A stretch of 64,000 nucleotides of DNA from Alphaproteobacteria bacterium (GCA_023384135.1 JAHDXS010000003.1:502728-566727), one strand, 5' to 3'. Positions 1 through 8,978 are shown, counted from the stretch's first letter. Notes: generated by a model from the sequence alone, not told the origin. Made by a program: numbers and translations.

Positions 1-278
1 TTAGCCACGAACGACCCGCGAATCACGCTGCCGATGGCGGGAATATCGAGATAGGAGAGATGATTGCCGACGAAAAACACCTGCCGGCCCCGCTCCGGCG
101 CCCCCTCGACTTGAATACGGATGCGCAAAACCGCGCAGATGGCCTTGTGCCAGAGGTGCGGGAGGAAATACGCGCCCGGCCCCCGGTGGACCGCGAGCAA
201 GAGCATCTGAAAAGGGCAGGCGAGAATCACAAGCCCGGCAAAGGCCGTAAGCTTGATGACGGCGATCAGGCTCCTCAT
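1..278 (-). CDS. olsA: 1-acyl-sn-glycerol-3-phosphate acyltransferase, OlsA/PlsC type (partial)
   Basis: This is the N-terminal 92 residues of a membrane acyltransferase whose 3' end lies beyond the left edge. An N-terminal hydrophobic segment is followed by the NHLSYLD form of the catalytic NHx4D motif near residue 77, which defines the PlsC family. The ATG overlaps the TGA of the upstream olsB gene by four bases, so the two are translationally coupled. By context it is OlsA, which O-acylates the lyso-ornithine lipid made by OlsB. A general PlsC role in phosphatidic acid synthesis cannot be excluded from sequence alone. The family is certain and the ornithine-lipid role likely. Confidence 0.85.
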   Translation of the reverse strand, partial: MRSLIAVIKLTAFAGLVILACPFQMLLLAVHRGPGAYFLPHLWHKAICAVLRIRIQVEGAPERGRQVFFVGNHLSYLDIPAIGSVIRGSFVA

Positions 279-1171
279 GCCTCGTCGGCGTCCGGCCCGC
301 CCATCCCCGGCATGGTGCGCTGGATTTTCCGCTCGTAATATTTGCGGTAACGCTCGGTCATCAGGGTCGTCTGCACGACGATGCAGACATCCGTCGTGTT
401 GAACTGCTCGTCAATCACCGCGCCGCCCCCGATGGTCGCACCAAGGCGCAGATATCCTTTGATCAGCGGCGGCAGGCTCGCGAAAACACGCTTTTCGTTG
501 AAGGACTCCTTCGGCACGATATTCATCTCGACGTATCGGTGCGCCAGTGCCACGGGCCGGATGCTGGCCTCGGTTGGATGATAATGGTGGAGGTATGAAA
601 GTTGCGGACCGAGCGCCTGAATATCCGTCCCCGGAAAGCTTGCACACCCGAACAGAAGGTCGATCTTGTGGTGTGTTATATATTCTGCGATGCCCTGCCA
701 GAGCAGATTGAGAATCGGCTTTGTGCGGTAGGGGGCCAGAACACAAGACCGCCCGAGCTCCAAAAGCGACTGCCCCGACCGCACCAGCGGCTTAACGTCG
801 TACTCGTCCTCGGAATAGAACCGCCCGAATTTCTGCGCCACCTCCTGCCGGATCAATCGGTACGTCCCGACGATGGTCTCCCGGCCCGTGGCCGGATCGC
901 GCGCCAGAACGATAAGATGGTCGGCAATCGCGTCGAACGCGTCAAAATCGCGTTTCTGCGCCAGCATTTCCGCGCTGGGTTCGGCTTTATATTCTTCATA
1001 AAAAACGGCGTAGCGTAGTCTCTGCGCTTCCTCAATCTCGGCACCCGAATTCGCAAGCCGGACATATGCAAAGGCTGAGGGGGAATCGGCGTCTGTTATG
1101 GCGGGAGGAGGGGCTGCTGTCATCAGGCTCATAAAAAAATGTTTCGCCCGCACCGCCTTCGGATCAATCAA
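275..1171 (-). CDS. olsB: L-ornithine N(alpha)-acyltransferase (GNAT-type), ornithine lipid synthesis
   Basis: The 298-residue product matches OlsB-type N-acyltransferases in length and layout: a GNAT-like core with the conserved pieces RYAVFYEEY (about residues 53-61), GTYRLI and ELGRSCV, then LFGCASF. OlsB transfers a 3-hydroxyacyl chain from acyl carrier protein to the alpha-amino group of ornithine, making lyso-ornithine lipid at the inner membrane. The coupled downstream gene is an OlsA-type acyltransferase, the classic olsBA pair. A TTG start at 1171 is chosen because AGGA lies five bases upstream. The first ATG (1132) has no ribosome-binding site. Homologues without lipid function exist in this hemolysin-like family, but the neighbour supports OlsB. 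Confidence 0.82.
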   Translation of the reverse strand: MIDPKAVRAKHFFMSLMTAAPPPAITDADSPSAFAYVRLANSGAEIEEAQRLRYAVFYEEYKAEPSAEMLAQKRDFDAFDAIADHLIVLARDPATGRETIVGTYRLIRQEVAQKFGRFYSEDEYDVKPLVRSGQSLLELGRSCVLAPYRTKPILNLLWQGIAEYITHHKIDLLFGCASFPGTDIQALGPQLSYLHHYHPTEASIRPVALAHRYVEMNIVPKESFNEKRVFASLPPLIKGYLRLGATIGGGAVIDEQFNTTDVCIVVQTTLMTERYRKYYERKIQRTMPGMGGPDADEA

Positions 1172-1324
1172 AAATTATCCTGTGCGCGCGCATGCAGTGT
1201 TCCAAAGGCGATATCCTAAAGAAACCCCCGTTATGGTCAAGCGGATTGTGCCCGGCCGGGCATTTTATGACGGGCGCTGTACGCGCCTTTACCTGCGGCC
1301 TCGGTTCGCGTTAAAATTCCCTCT

Positions 1325-1789
1325 ATGAGTCAGCTCCACACCTCGATCCTGTTCGTCTGCACCGGAAACATCTGCCGCTCCCCGACGGCCGAGGGTATCC
1401 TGCGCCACAGGTTGCAGGAGCACGGCAGGCTGGATCATTTCACAATCGACTCGGCGGCCACGCATTCATGGAACGTCGGCAACCCGCCCGACCCCCGAAC
1501 CGCCGCAGTCGCAAGGCAAAACGGCGTCAGCCTAGACGGGCTGAAGGCCCGCAAGATCCGGCCCGCAGATTTTCAAGACTTCGGACTGATCCTCGCGATG
1601 GACAATACCCACCTCGCCACCCTTCGCGCTCACGCGCCGGACGACGCGGCGGCCCAAATCCGGCTCTTCATGGAGGGCGCGGAGGTGCCCGACCCATACT
1701 ACGGAGAAATAGAGGGCTTCCACAGGGTTTATAATATGATCGACCGGGGCGTTGAGACTCTGCTGAAAGGTATACTTGCAAAACAATGA
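1325..1789 (+). CDS. Low molecular weight protein-tyrosine phosphatase
   Basis: The 154-residue protein carries the P-loop CTGNICRS with nucleophile Cys12 and Arg18, and the general acid Asp123 in a DPYYG motif. These are the complete catalytic set of the LMW-PTP family, and the length is normal. It should hydrolyse phosphotyrosine or small acyl/aryl phosphates in the cytoplasm. It is divergent from olsB and stands alone, so the substrate is unknown. An ArsC-type arsenate reductase is less likely because the extra redox cysteines expected near the C-terminus are absent. Confidence 0.93.
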   Translation: MSQLHTSILFVCTGNICRSPTAEGILRHRLQEHGRLDHFTIDSAATHSWNVGNPPDPRTAAVARQNGVSLDGLKARKIRPADFQDFGLILAMDNTHLATLRAHAPDDAAAQIRLFMEGAEVPDPYYGEIEGFHRVYNMIDRGVETLLKGILAKQ

Positions 1790-1857
1790 CCGCTTGACAA
1801 AACCCGCCTACAGACGCTCAATGCCCGCAAGGGCCGCACCCGAACGGATCAGGCATC

Positions 1858-2640
1858 ATGCAAGACGACGGAAGAAATCCGGGCATCAAAAAGCCCGCCT
1901 ACAAGACCAGCGCGGACAAGCTGTTACTTGAAAACATCAGCGGTAAGGACGGCAAGGACCGAGGAACCGTCGCCCGGCTGCGCGGCTATCTTCTGGCCGG
2001 AATTCTCGTTACCGCCCCGATTACCATAACGATATACCTGACGTACATTTTTCTGACCTTCATTGACTCGAAGGTCGCGTTTGTCCTGCCCGAGGAATGG
2101 TATCAGGCCCTATACGGGCGTGCGACGATTCCGGGGATCGGCCTTCTGGTCGCCCTGACGTTCTTTATCTGCGTGGGCTGGCTCGCCACCAACTTTCTTG
2201 GCCGTATCGTCATTCTGATCTCCGAGAAGATTTTGGCGCGCATGCCGATTATCCGCAGCATCTACGGCGCGACCAAGCAGATCATGGAAACCGTGATGAC
2301 CAGCCAGTCCAACGCGTTCCGTGATGTCGTAATGTTCGAATATCCGCGCAAGGGGATATGGAGCTTGGGCTTTGTAACCGGAACGTCAGAGGGCGAGGTT
2401 CAGGATTTGACCGAGCAGGAAACGATAAACATCTTCGTGCCGACGACGCCCAATCCGACATCGGGCTTTTTGCTGTTCGTTCCTAAAAAAGACCTGATTT
2501 TTCTGGAAATGAGCGTGGAAGAGGGGATAAAACTGGTCGTCTCCGGAGGTATGATTTCGCCCGATCCGAAGAAAAGGCGTCAAAAGAAACAAGGGCCGGA
2601 AGTCGCAGCGGCGCTGTCGGCGAATGAAGAAAACCCCTGA
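1858..2640 (+). CDS. DUF502 family inner-membrane protein
   Basis: The 260-residue protein has two strong transmembrane segments, about residues 42-68 and 92-116, followed by a soluble domain with the family signatures IPIIRSIY-like (here MPIIRSIYGATKQ) and FVPTTPNPTSGFL. These identify DUF502, a widespread proteobacterial envelope family without a settled function. The C-terminal tail is lysine-rich and charged. The gene runs in the same direction as the downstream cysE, 45 bases away, but no functional link is known. GATCAGG before the ATG can act as ribosome-binding site. Confidence 0.88.
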   Translation: MQDDGRNPGIKKPAYKTSADKLLLENISGKDGKDRGTVARLRGYLLAGILVTAPITITIYLTYIFLTFIDSKVAFVLPEEWYQALYGRATIPGIGLLVALTFFICVGWLATNFLGRIVILISEKILARMPIIRSIYGATKQIMETVMTSQSNAFRDVVMFEYPRKGIWSLGFVTGTSEGEVQDLTEQETINIFVPTTPNPTSGFLLFVPKKDLIFLEMSVEEGIKLVVSGGMISPDPKKRRQKKQGPEVAAALSANEENP

Positions 2641-2685
2641 ACGGCGGCCAGACCGGACGAACCGGATGGAAAGAAGGAATAAGAC

Positions 2686-3366
2686 ATGAGCGAACTCATC
2701 AAATCCATACGTGAACGCGACCCTGCGAAGCCGACCTTCGCCGAAGTGCTCTTCGCCTATAACGGCTTTCACGCCGTTGTCCTGCACCGCGTGAACAACT
2801 TCGTCTGGAATCTGGGGCTGCGGGCGCTGGCGCGGTTTTTCGCGAATATCACGCGCATGTTCACGGGCGTAGAAATCCACCCCGAAGCCACCATTGGTAA
2901 AAATCTCTTTATCGACCACGGCACGGGCGTAGTGATCGGCCAGACCGCCGTGATCGGCGATAACGTGACGATATACCACGGCGTGACGCTGGGCGGCGTG
3001 GGCCGCACGGGCGGCGTAAACGGCAAGCGCCACCCCACCGTCGAATCCGGCGCGATCATCGGCGCGGGGTCCCAGCTTCTGGGCGATATCACGATCGGGG
3101 AGGGCGCGAAGATCGGCGCGAACTCGGTTGTAACCACCGACATTCCCGCCCACGCCACGGCCATCGGCATCCCCGCCCGGGTCGTCGGCGGAGACGATAA
3201 GGCCCGCGCCTACGGCATGCCCAGCCGCGAGGAAATGGCCGACCTCGTCACGACGATGGATTGCCTGATCCGCGAGATGGGCAAGATCAAGAAAGAGCTC
3301 AATCTTAACGATGAAAAAGATTGCGTAACACCCTGTGACAGCCTAAAAAAAGACGCGGCAGAGTAA
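2686..3366 (+). CDS. cysE: Serine O-acetyltransferase (short EpsC type)
   Basis: The enzyme acetylates L-serine with acetyl-CoA to O-acetylserine, the first step of cysteine synthesis. The 226 residues show a short helical N-terminus, then a left-handed hexapeptide-repeat helix from about residue 65. It contains IDHGTGVVIGQTA, the catalytic-region YHGVTLGG and the C-terminal AIGIPARVV. It lacks the longer N-terminal region of the E. coli enzyme, typical of the short EpsC-like class. AAGGA lies seven bases before the ATG. The partner cysK is in the same window at 28227, so both steps from serine to cysteine are present but unlinked. Confidence 0.94.
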   Translation: MSELIKSIRERDPAKPTFAEVLFAYNGFHAVVLHRVNNFVWNLGLRALARFFANITRMFTGVEIHPEATIGKNLFIDHGTGVVIGQTAVIGDNVTIYHGVTLGGVGRTGGVNGKRHPTVESGAIIGAGSQLLGDITIGEGAKIGANSVVTTDIPAHATAIGIPARVVGGDDKARAYGMPSREEMADLVTTMDCLIREMGKIKKELNLNDEKDCVTPCDSLKKDAAE

Positions 3367-3372
3367 TCGAAA

Positions 3373-4347
3373 TCAAGGCCGCAGGGGTGTGCCCCGCGAA
3401 ACGGTCTCGGTATAGGGATCGGAAGACCGCCGCATCCAGTCTTCCTCCGGCTTAAGCGGCAGATCGAGCGAGCCCGGCTTGGTTTTCGGCTCATAGGGCG
3501 GCCCGACATCCAGCCCGCCTTGCGGAACATACGCATACGTCAGAAATTCGTAACGCCCCAGCGCCGCCGTGCGCGGGTCGGTAATCACCGCACCGGCATC
3601 GTCGCGGTTCGTCACCCGTCCGCTGCCCGTTTGCGGATGTGCGCCTTCTTTCTGCGACCATGTTCCGTCAGTATTTTCCCGCACGAAATGATAATCCATC
3701 GCCGGAGCGTCGCCCTGCTGGCGGGCGTCCGTCAGGGGCGGGCGGGTATAGACAGCCACGCGGTAATAACCCTCAAGCGGCTGGGCGTTCGCGCCGCCGA
3801 TCATCGCGCCATCGGCCTCGATGGCCTTGACCAATTCCTGCTGGAAGGTTTTATAGTCGCGGTCGCTGCGCGAACTGAAATCAAAACTGCCGCGCTCGCC
3901 CGGAACGTCTCCGCCGTGGCGGTAACGGTCCATATCGTTCATCGCATAGGAATAACAGTTGGCGTAATCCTGAAACCCCTGCGCCAGATAGGTTTCGCGG
4001 GCCAGCGGCTCGAACCGATCGACCTCCGCGCGCGTCATGCCGAACTGCGCCGCTACCTTATCCAGATCGCCCTTCGATTGCTCCACGGCCTGATTGAATT
4101 GTACCAGCGCGTCCTGCGTCCGCTCCACCGGGGCGCGGTCCAGCCTGTGGGCGGCCATGCGCATATCGCTCTCGGTGGCGGGGTGGCGGTATTCCGTGCT
4201 CGCCAGAACCCGCAGCAATGTCTCGCGGTTGGCCTGTGAAAAAGCGGTAAGATCGGAGTTCGAGACGCGGCTGTTCCACACCTCCGGCTCATAAGCCGGG
4301 GCTGAAAGATTGCCGCTCTGTCCGCTTGGGTTGCTGCTCACGTTCAC
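3373..4347 (-). CDS. Unknown protein with an NCYSYA...DYH pattern, possible cysteine hydrolase
   Basis: I do not recognise a named family. The 324-residue product has no signal peptide or membrane segment. The N-terminal 120 residues look helical. A motif NCYSYAMND follows, with Cys131, and then about 90 residues later DYHFVRE with His220, followed by DGTWSQKEG. A buried-looking Cys in NCYxYA followed by a YHF/W-containing strand and a WSxKxG turn resembles the Cys/His arrangement of papain-like or NlpC/P60-like hydrolases. That is inference. The C-terminal 50 residues are proline-rich and probably disordered. The start is GTG at 4347. It converges with cysE with a six-base gap and no obvious shared operon. 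Confidence 0.6.
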   Translation of the reverse strand: MNVSSNPSGQSGNLSAPAYEPEVWNSRVSNSDLTAFSQANRETLLRVLASTEYRHPATESDMRMAAHRLDRAPVERTQDALVQFNQAVEQSKGDLDKVAAQFGMTRAEVDRFEPLARETYLAQGFQDYANCYSYAMNDMDRYRHGGDVPGERGSFDFSSRSDRDYKTFQQELVKAIEADGAMIGGANAQPLEGYYRVAVYTRPPLTDARQQGDAPAMDYHFVRENTDGTWSQKEGAHPQTGSGRVTNRDDAGAVITDPRTAALGRYEFLTYAYVPQGGLDVGPPYEPKTKPGSLDLPLKPEEDWMRRSSDPYTETVSRGTPLRP

Positions 4348-4406
4348 CCGTTATTTTTATAAATCCCGCTAAAGCTTTGCAATTATGGCAAATTTTCAGG
4401 AAAATT

Positions 4407-6494
4407 TCAACCGCTCTGGAAATAGGCGATGGCCTGATCCCGCTCGAAAAGGTAAAGCAGAGTCCGCAAAGCCGCGCCGCGCTTGGTTTTCAGCTCCGAA
4501 TCTTTCGAGACGATAAGTTTCGCATCATCCCGCGCCGCCGCCAGTAATTCCCCGTGCGCGGAGAGGTCGGCCAGCCGGAACGTAGCCATTCCGCTCTGTT
4601 TCAGGCCCAGAAGATCGCCGCTGCCCCGCAGTTCCAGATCTTTCTCGGCAATGATAAACCCGTCCTCCGTATCCCGCAGGGTCGAAAGCCGTTCCTTCGC
4701 GGTGACGCCCAGAGGCCCGGAAAACAAAAGGAAGCAATAAGATTGATCCGCCCCGCGCCCCACGCGCCCGCGCAACTGGTGAAGCTGCGCGAGCCCGAAC
4801 CGCTCGGCATGCTCGATGACCATGATTGTCGCCTCCGGCACGTTGACCCCAACCTCGATCACGGTGGTGGAGACGAGAATATCGAGGTCCCCGGCGATGA
4901 ACCGTTCCATCACCGCGTCCTTCTCTGTGGGCTTCATCCGCCCGTGAATAAGCCCCGTGCGCTCCCCGAACGTCTGGCGCAGAATATCAAACCGCTCCTC
5001 CGCCGCCGCAAGGTCGATCAGCTCGGATTCCTCCACGAGCGGACACACCCAGTAAACCCGGTGCCCTTCGCGCGTCTTGGTCCGCAGCCGTTCAATCAGC
5101 GTGTCCATCTTCTCAACGGGCAGCAAAAGCGTGTCGATCGGCTTGCGCCCCGGCGGCTTCTCGTCCAGCTTTGAAACGTCGAGATCGCCATAGGCCGTGA
5201 GCGCCAGCGTGCGCGGAATAGGGGTGGCCGTCATGACAAGCAAATCCACGCCCTCATTCTTGCTGGCCAGTTCCAGCCTTTGCTGCACCCCGAAACGGTG
5301 CTGCTCGTCGATCACCGCAAGGCCCAGATCGTGGTAATGCACGTCGCGCTGAAAAATCGCGTGCGTGCCGATGATAATCTGCGCCGCGCCGTTTCGGATT
5401 TGCGAAAGCAGCGTGTCGCGCACCTTACCCTTGTCCCGCCCGGTCAGCACGACCGCGCGGATCCCCGCCGCGCGCATAAGCGGCGCGAGCGTCTGCGCAT
5501 GTTGCCGCGCGAGGATTTCCGTCGGCGCCATCAGCGCGGCCTGATGCCCGGCCTCCACCGCGTTCAGCATCGCAAGGCAGGCGACGATGGTTTTTCCGCT
5601 GCCCACATCACCCTGCAACAGGCGCAGCATGCGAAGGGGTCTTTGCATGTCCGCGTCGATCTCCGAAAGGCTGCGTTGCTGCGCCCCCGTGAGCGTGAAG
5701 GGCAGGGCGGCCAGCACCTTTTCGCGCAGCACGGCAGAGGGCGCATAGCTCCGCCCCTCCACCGCCCGCTGATGCTCGCGGACAAGGATGAGTGTGAGTT
5801 GATTGGCCAGCAATTCATCATAAGCCAGCCGCGCCCGCGCCGGATGCAGCGGCGAGAGTTCGGCCTCGCCCTGCGGCGCGTGGACCGCTAACAGCGCATC
5901 CTTCCAGTCCGGCCAGCCATGGCGTTTTTTATAAGCCTCGTCCTGCCATTCCGGCAGTTCAGGGATCATCCCGCGAGCGCTGGCGATGATCTTGTTGAGC
6001 AGTTTATTCGTGATCCCCTGCGTCAGCGGATAGATCGGCTCGATCCGCTCGATCAGGCTGCGCTCCTCGGGTTTGCCGATCGCGTCGGGATGCACCATCT
6101 GCGGCTGCCCTTGAAAATATTCCACCCGCCCGCTGACGATCACGCTCTTGCCCTCGGGCAGTTGCTTGAGCAGCCAGTCCTTTTTCGCGTGGAAGAACAC
6201 GAGGCTGATCGCACCCGTATCGTCGTGGCAGGAAATGCGGTAGGGAAACCCCTTGCGCTTTGAGGGGCTGTGCTTTCCCACGGTGAGCGTCAGCGTCGCC
6301 ACGCGCCCGTTCTGCGCCTGCGCCACCCCGCCGGAAAACCGCCGATCCACGAAATCGACGGGCCGATGCCACAGCAGGTCGAGCACCTTCGGCCCGCCCA
6401 CGAGTTTTTCCAGAAGCAGCGCATTGCGCGGCCCCACCCCCGGCAGGATCGCCAGAGGCCGGAAGAGGGGATCGAGATCAAAGGGACGGCTCAT
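4407..6494 (-). CDS. recG: ATP-dependent DNA helicase RecG
   Basis: RecG remodels stalled replication forks and Holliday junctions. The 695-residue product has the N-terminal wedge/OB region, the Walker A motif GDVGSGKT at about residues 295-302, a DEQH box in the form VIDEQHRFGVQQR, TATPIPRT (motif III), and the C-terminal QLRGRVGRG motif. Length is normal for the family. I chose ATG 6494 because it lies seven bases after the stop of the upstream DUF2157 gene; an upstream in-frame start would overlap it. The closeness of sdhE and mfd matches alphaproteobacterial gene order. Confidence 0.96.
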   Translation of the reverse strand: MSRPFDLDPLFRPLAILPGVGPRNALLLEKLVGGPKVLDLLWHRPVDFVDRRFSGGVAQAQNGRVATLTLTVGKHSPSKRKGFPYRISCHDDTGAISLVFFHAKKDWLLKQLPEGKSVIVSGRVEYFQGQPQMVHPDAIGKPEERSLIERIEPIYPLTQGITNKLLNKIIASARGMIPELPEWQDEAYKKRHGWPDWKDALLAVHAPQGEAELSPLHPARARLAYDELLANQLTLILVREHQRAVEGRSYAPSAVLREKVLAALPFTLTGAQQRSLSEIDADMQRPLRMLRLLQGDVGSGKTIVACLAMLNAVEAGHQAALMAPTEILARQHAQTLAPLMRAAGIRAVVLTGRDKGKVRDTLLSQIRNGAAQIIIGTHAIFQRDVHYHDLGLAVIDEQHRFGVQQRLELASKNEGVDLLVMTATPIPRTLALTAYGDLDVSKLDEKPPGRKPIDTLLLPVEKMDTLIERLRTKTREGHRVYWVCPLVEESELIDLAAAEERFDILRQTFGERTGLIHGRMKPTEKDAVMERFIAGDLDILVSTTVIEVGVNVPEATIMVIEHAERFGLAQLHQLRGRVGRGADQSYCFLLFSGPLGVTAKERLSTLRDTEDGFIIAEKDLELRGSGDLLGLKQSGMATFRLADLSAHGELLAAARDDAKLIVSKDSELKTKRGAALRTLLYLFERDQAIAYFQSG

Positions 6495-6501
6495 AATCCT
6501 G

Positions 6502-7473
6502 TCAGGGTTCGGGCGGCGCCAGCGCGGCTTCACGCTTGATCTTGTGGCTCAGCCGCACCGCGTAATAGCTGATCCCTACGAGCAAAAACCCCATCAGCAT
6601 GATCGCCAGCGGCCAGCCCGTGATGTCCTTGAAATATTCGTCCGTGTAATAGCCGAGGAACCCCAGAAGCCCGAACGTGCCGACCAGCAGCATCGTGCGG
6701 CTGTGCATCCGCACGCTCACCCACATGAGCGAAATCGAAACGGGGAGGAGCACAATATCCAGCGCCGAATGATGGACGATATCATAGACCGACCACAGCA
6801 GCCCGACCCCGCCGATGAAATACCAGAAGGCGGCGATGGGTTTATGAATGCTGCGGTCGATACTCCACGCGACCATGAGGATGGAAAGACTCATTCCTAG
6901 GCCGAATATATCCTCGTCCACCTCGCATCGCTCCATCAGGATTCCGGCGAAGGCGTTGAAAAACAGATACCCGAAAAACAAAAGCGCGGTGCGCCGGAAC
7001 GCAACGAAGCACAAAAGATATTGCACCGCCAGAATCCCGAAAATGACCAGCGCGGCGAGCTGCGTGTCGTTCCCATCGGCGTATTCATCAAGAAAAACGA
7101 ACATCCCGACCGGCTGCAACACGGCGGCCTTAAGGAAGAGGGGGGTAGAGGCTGCGCGGAACCGCTCGTCCTTGAGCGTAATAATGCCGAACAGGAACGC
7201 GCCGATCCCCGGCCCGAAGGTGATGGTAACACGCGCGAATGAACCGAGGTCCGACCAAATCATGGCCATATAGAGCCCCAGCCCGCCGAACACGAAGACC
7301 GCCCCAATATACCCAAGAAGGCGCGAAAGCCACGCCGCGCTTTTATCCTGAAGCCCCGCGCGGGTCATATAGGCCGCGATCTCGTCCGGCGTGATCCCGT
7401 TATCGCGGGCCAGATCGCCGATCTGCGCCAGCGCCTTGGCCTTGGCCTCGAAAAGGGGGGGCGCGCCGGTCAT
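6502..7473 (-). CDS. DUF2157 domain-containing polytopic membrane protein
   Basis: The 323-residue protein begins with a soluble stretch of about 50 residues (DNGITPDEIAAYM, then a SRLLGYIGAVFVFGGLGLY transition) and continues with eight to nine hydrophobic helices. That layout is typical of DUF2157 membrane proteins of unknown function. The ATG overlaps the TGA of the upstream 198-residue gene by four bases, so the two are translationally coupled and may work together. recG follows seven bases downstream, so all three may form one transcript. Confidence 0.8.
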   Translation of the reverse strand: MTGAPPLFEAKAKALAQIGDLARDNGITPDEIAAYMTRAGLQDKSAAWLSRLLGYIGAVFVFGGLGLYMAMIWSDLGSFARVTITFGPGIGAFLFGIITLKDERFRAASTPLFLKAAVLQPVGMFVFLDEYADGNDTQLAALVIFGILAVQYLLCFVAFRRTALLFFGYLFFNAFAGILMERCEVDEDIFGLGMSLSILMVAWSIDRSIHKPIAAFWYFIGGVGLLWSVYDIVHHSALDIVLLPVSISLMWVSVRMHSRTMLLVGTFGLLGFLGYYTDEYFKDITGWPLAIMLMGFLLVGISYYAVRLSHKIKREAALAPPEP

Positions 7474-8066
7474 GGCGTCTTCTCTTCGGTGACCCAGCCG
7501 ATCAGCTTCCCGCCGCCGTAATAAATGCCGCTGTCAGGCTCGATGGGGAAGCGGTGACGGTCCTTGATGAAGGAATACCGGTATCCGCCCGAGGCCCCGC
7601 CGCCAAAAATCGCGGTCATGAGGTTGCCGCCCCCCCGGTAATCCTCGCGGAAGATGAACCCGTCCGGGCTGGTCGCGAGGCCGCTGAGAGTTTTTCCTTC
7701 AAGCGCGGGAATGGGTTGCACCGACGGCTCGGTCAAATCGTCGATCTTCGGCATCTCAATCTGCTGACCCTTTTTGGTCTGCGGATCGAACAGGTAAAGC
7801 TGCGGCAGGTTCCAGTGCTGGATATTCGCCTCATTCTTGGGCGGTAGGAAATGAAGTTCCGCAACGCCCGCGTCGCTGATCTGTATCCGATAGGGATATT
7901 CGGGATTATGGCTGTAATAGTAATTGAACGCGAAAACGGCCTTGTATCGCGGCGGGTCGATGGGGTTCATCGGGAAATTCGCCGAAACGAAAAACACCGC
8001 CGATAGAATGATCGGCAGCGCCAATCCGGCGATCAGGACGAAATGCTCTTTCAAAAACGCTTTCAT
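7470..8066 (-). CDS. Membrane-anchored protein of unknown function, coupled to DUF2157
   Basis: The 198-residue protein has one N-terminal transmembrane helix (about residues 9-28) and a mostly polar remainder rich in Pro, Tyr and Gly, likely on the periplasmic side. DUF2157 genes are commonly followed or preceded by a GDYXXLXY-motif protein. That motif is not present here, so this may be a divergent version of the partner or something else. It is the first gene of a probable 198-residue protein, DUF2157, recG transcript and diverges from sdhE with 52 bases between. Confidence 0.6.
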   Translation of the reverse strand: MKAFLKEHFVLIAGLALPIILSAVFFVSANFPMNPIDPPRYKAVFAFNYYYSHNPEYPYRIQISDAGVAELHFLPPKNEANIQHWNLPQLYLFDPQTKKGQQIEMPKIDDLTEPSVQPIPALEGKTLSGLATSPDGFIFREDYRGGGNLMTAIFGGGASGGYRYSFIKDRHRFPIEPDSGIYYGGGKLIGWVTEEKTP

Positions 8067-8118
8067 GGGGCGGCCATCCTGCTATGCTGTGCGGGTTTCA
8101 ACAAAGGGTAAACCGCGC

Positions 8119-8406
8119 ATGCCGCAGAATCAAGACGCTTCGGATGAACCGGAAATAAACCGCAAGAAACGGCTCATATTCCGCTCTTGGCACCGGGGCA
8201 CGAAGGAGATGGATCTGATTCTGGGCAGCTTCGCCGATGCCAACGTCATGGGCTTTGGGCCGCAGGAGCTGGATCAATATGAGCGAATCCTGACCTATAA
8301 CGATCCGGATTTATACGGCTGGATTTCCGGCTCGGAACAGCCGCCCGCCAATATCATCGACGATGTTTTCCAGAAAATCCTCGCGCACCGCCTGCCGAAA
8401 AAATAA
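8119..8406 (+). CDS. sdhE: Succinate dehydrogenase assembly factor 2 (SdhE)
   Basis: SdhE assists covalent attachment of FAD to the succinate dehydrogenase flavoprotein subunit. The 95-residue product has the family's RGxxE motif as HRGTKEMD (Arg26, Gly27, Glu30), followed by the typical helical bundle and YxxxL...DPDLYGWI segment. ATG 8119 is chosen to give the normal family length; an open frame extends upstream without homology. AAGGG lies upstream of the start. It sits between recG and mfd as in many alphaproteobacteria. Confidence 0.92.
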   Translation: MPQNQDASDEPEINRKKRLIFRSWHRGTKEMDLILGSFADANVMGFGPQELDQYERILTYNDPDLYGWISGSEQPPANIIDDVFQKILAHRLPKK

Positions 8407-8421
8407 CGGCGCAAAAGCGAG

Positions 8422-8922
8422 TCAAAGATCGTAATACTGGTCCTTGCGGGCCAGAAGCTTCTTGGGCAGCCGAAGACCCTGCTTTTCGGCGATCTTGAAC
8501 ATCGCGCGCTCGGAAAATCCGCCATAGATCCGGTTGCCGTCATCCTGCACCGCCCAGTCTTCAAGATCGGCGATCGCACACGTGTAAAGCCGCTCCAGCG
8601 TTCCCTTGTGCGTCACGGGCGGCGTGACCAGCCGGACCTTGAGAGAATTCTCCCCCTCGCGCCCCAGAACCTCGGCCCACAGATGCTCCACCTGATCCGT
8701 ATTCGAGACAAAGTAAAGCTTAACAAGCGCATTCTCCGGAAATTTTTCATAAAGCTCGAAAAACTGCGGCAAAGTGGCCTTGGCCTTCTCCTCGGCCTCG
8801 ATCATCAGCGGGTCATCCGGGTCGGTCATCAGCGGCGCATATTCCGGCAACGGCGAGACGACGTTCAGACACACAGCCAGACCGATGATCGACAAGACAA
8901 GAATGACAAGGATAAAGGTCAA
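8422..8922 (-). CDS. DUF2314 domain-containing membrane-anchored protein
   Basis: The 166-residue product has an N-terminal hydrophobic helix (about residues 2-20) and a DUF2314/YegJ-like domain with the conserved elements EHLWAEVL, TPPVTHKG, DLEDWAV and IYGGFSERAMF. The function of this family is unknown. I place the start at TTG 8922, since GGAGAGAG lies about seven bases before it. An earlier TTG at 8940 has no ribosome-binding site and touches the hairpin after btaB. It lies downstream of btaA-btaB on the same strand but is probably separated from them by that hairpin. Confidence 0.78.
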   Translation of the reverse strand: MTFILVILVLSIIGLAVCLNVVSPLPEYAPLMTDPDDPLMIEAEEKAKATLPQFFELYEKFPENALVKLYFVSNTDQVEHLWAEVLGREGENSLKVRLVTPPVTHKGTLERLYTCAIADLEDWAVQDDGNRIYGGFSERAMFKIAEKQGLRLPKKLLARKDQYYDL

Positions 8923-8944
8923 AGACTCTCTCCAAAACAAACCC

Positions 8945-8958
8945 GGCTAAAAGTAGCC
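8945..8958 (-). terminator. Possible terminator after btaB
   Basis: A five-base-pair hairpin (GGCTA / TAGCC, four-base loop) lies 20 bases after the btaB stop and is followed on the minus strand by GGGTTTGTTTT. The stem is short and the U-run interrupted, so termination may be partial. Confidence 0.35.
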
Positions 8959-8978
8959 AGGCTCTAAAAAAATGGCGC

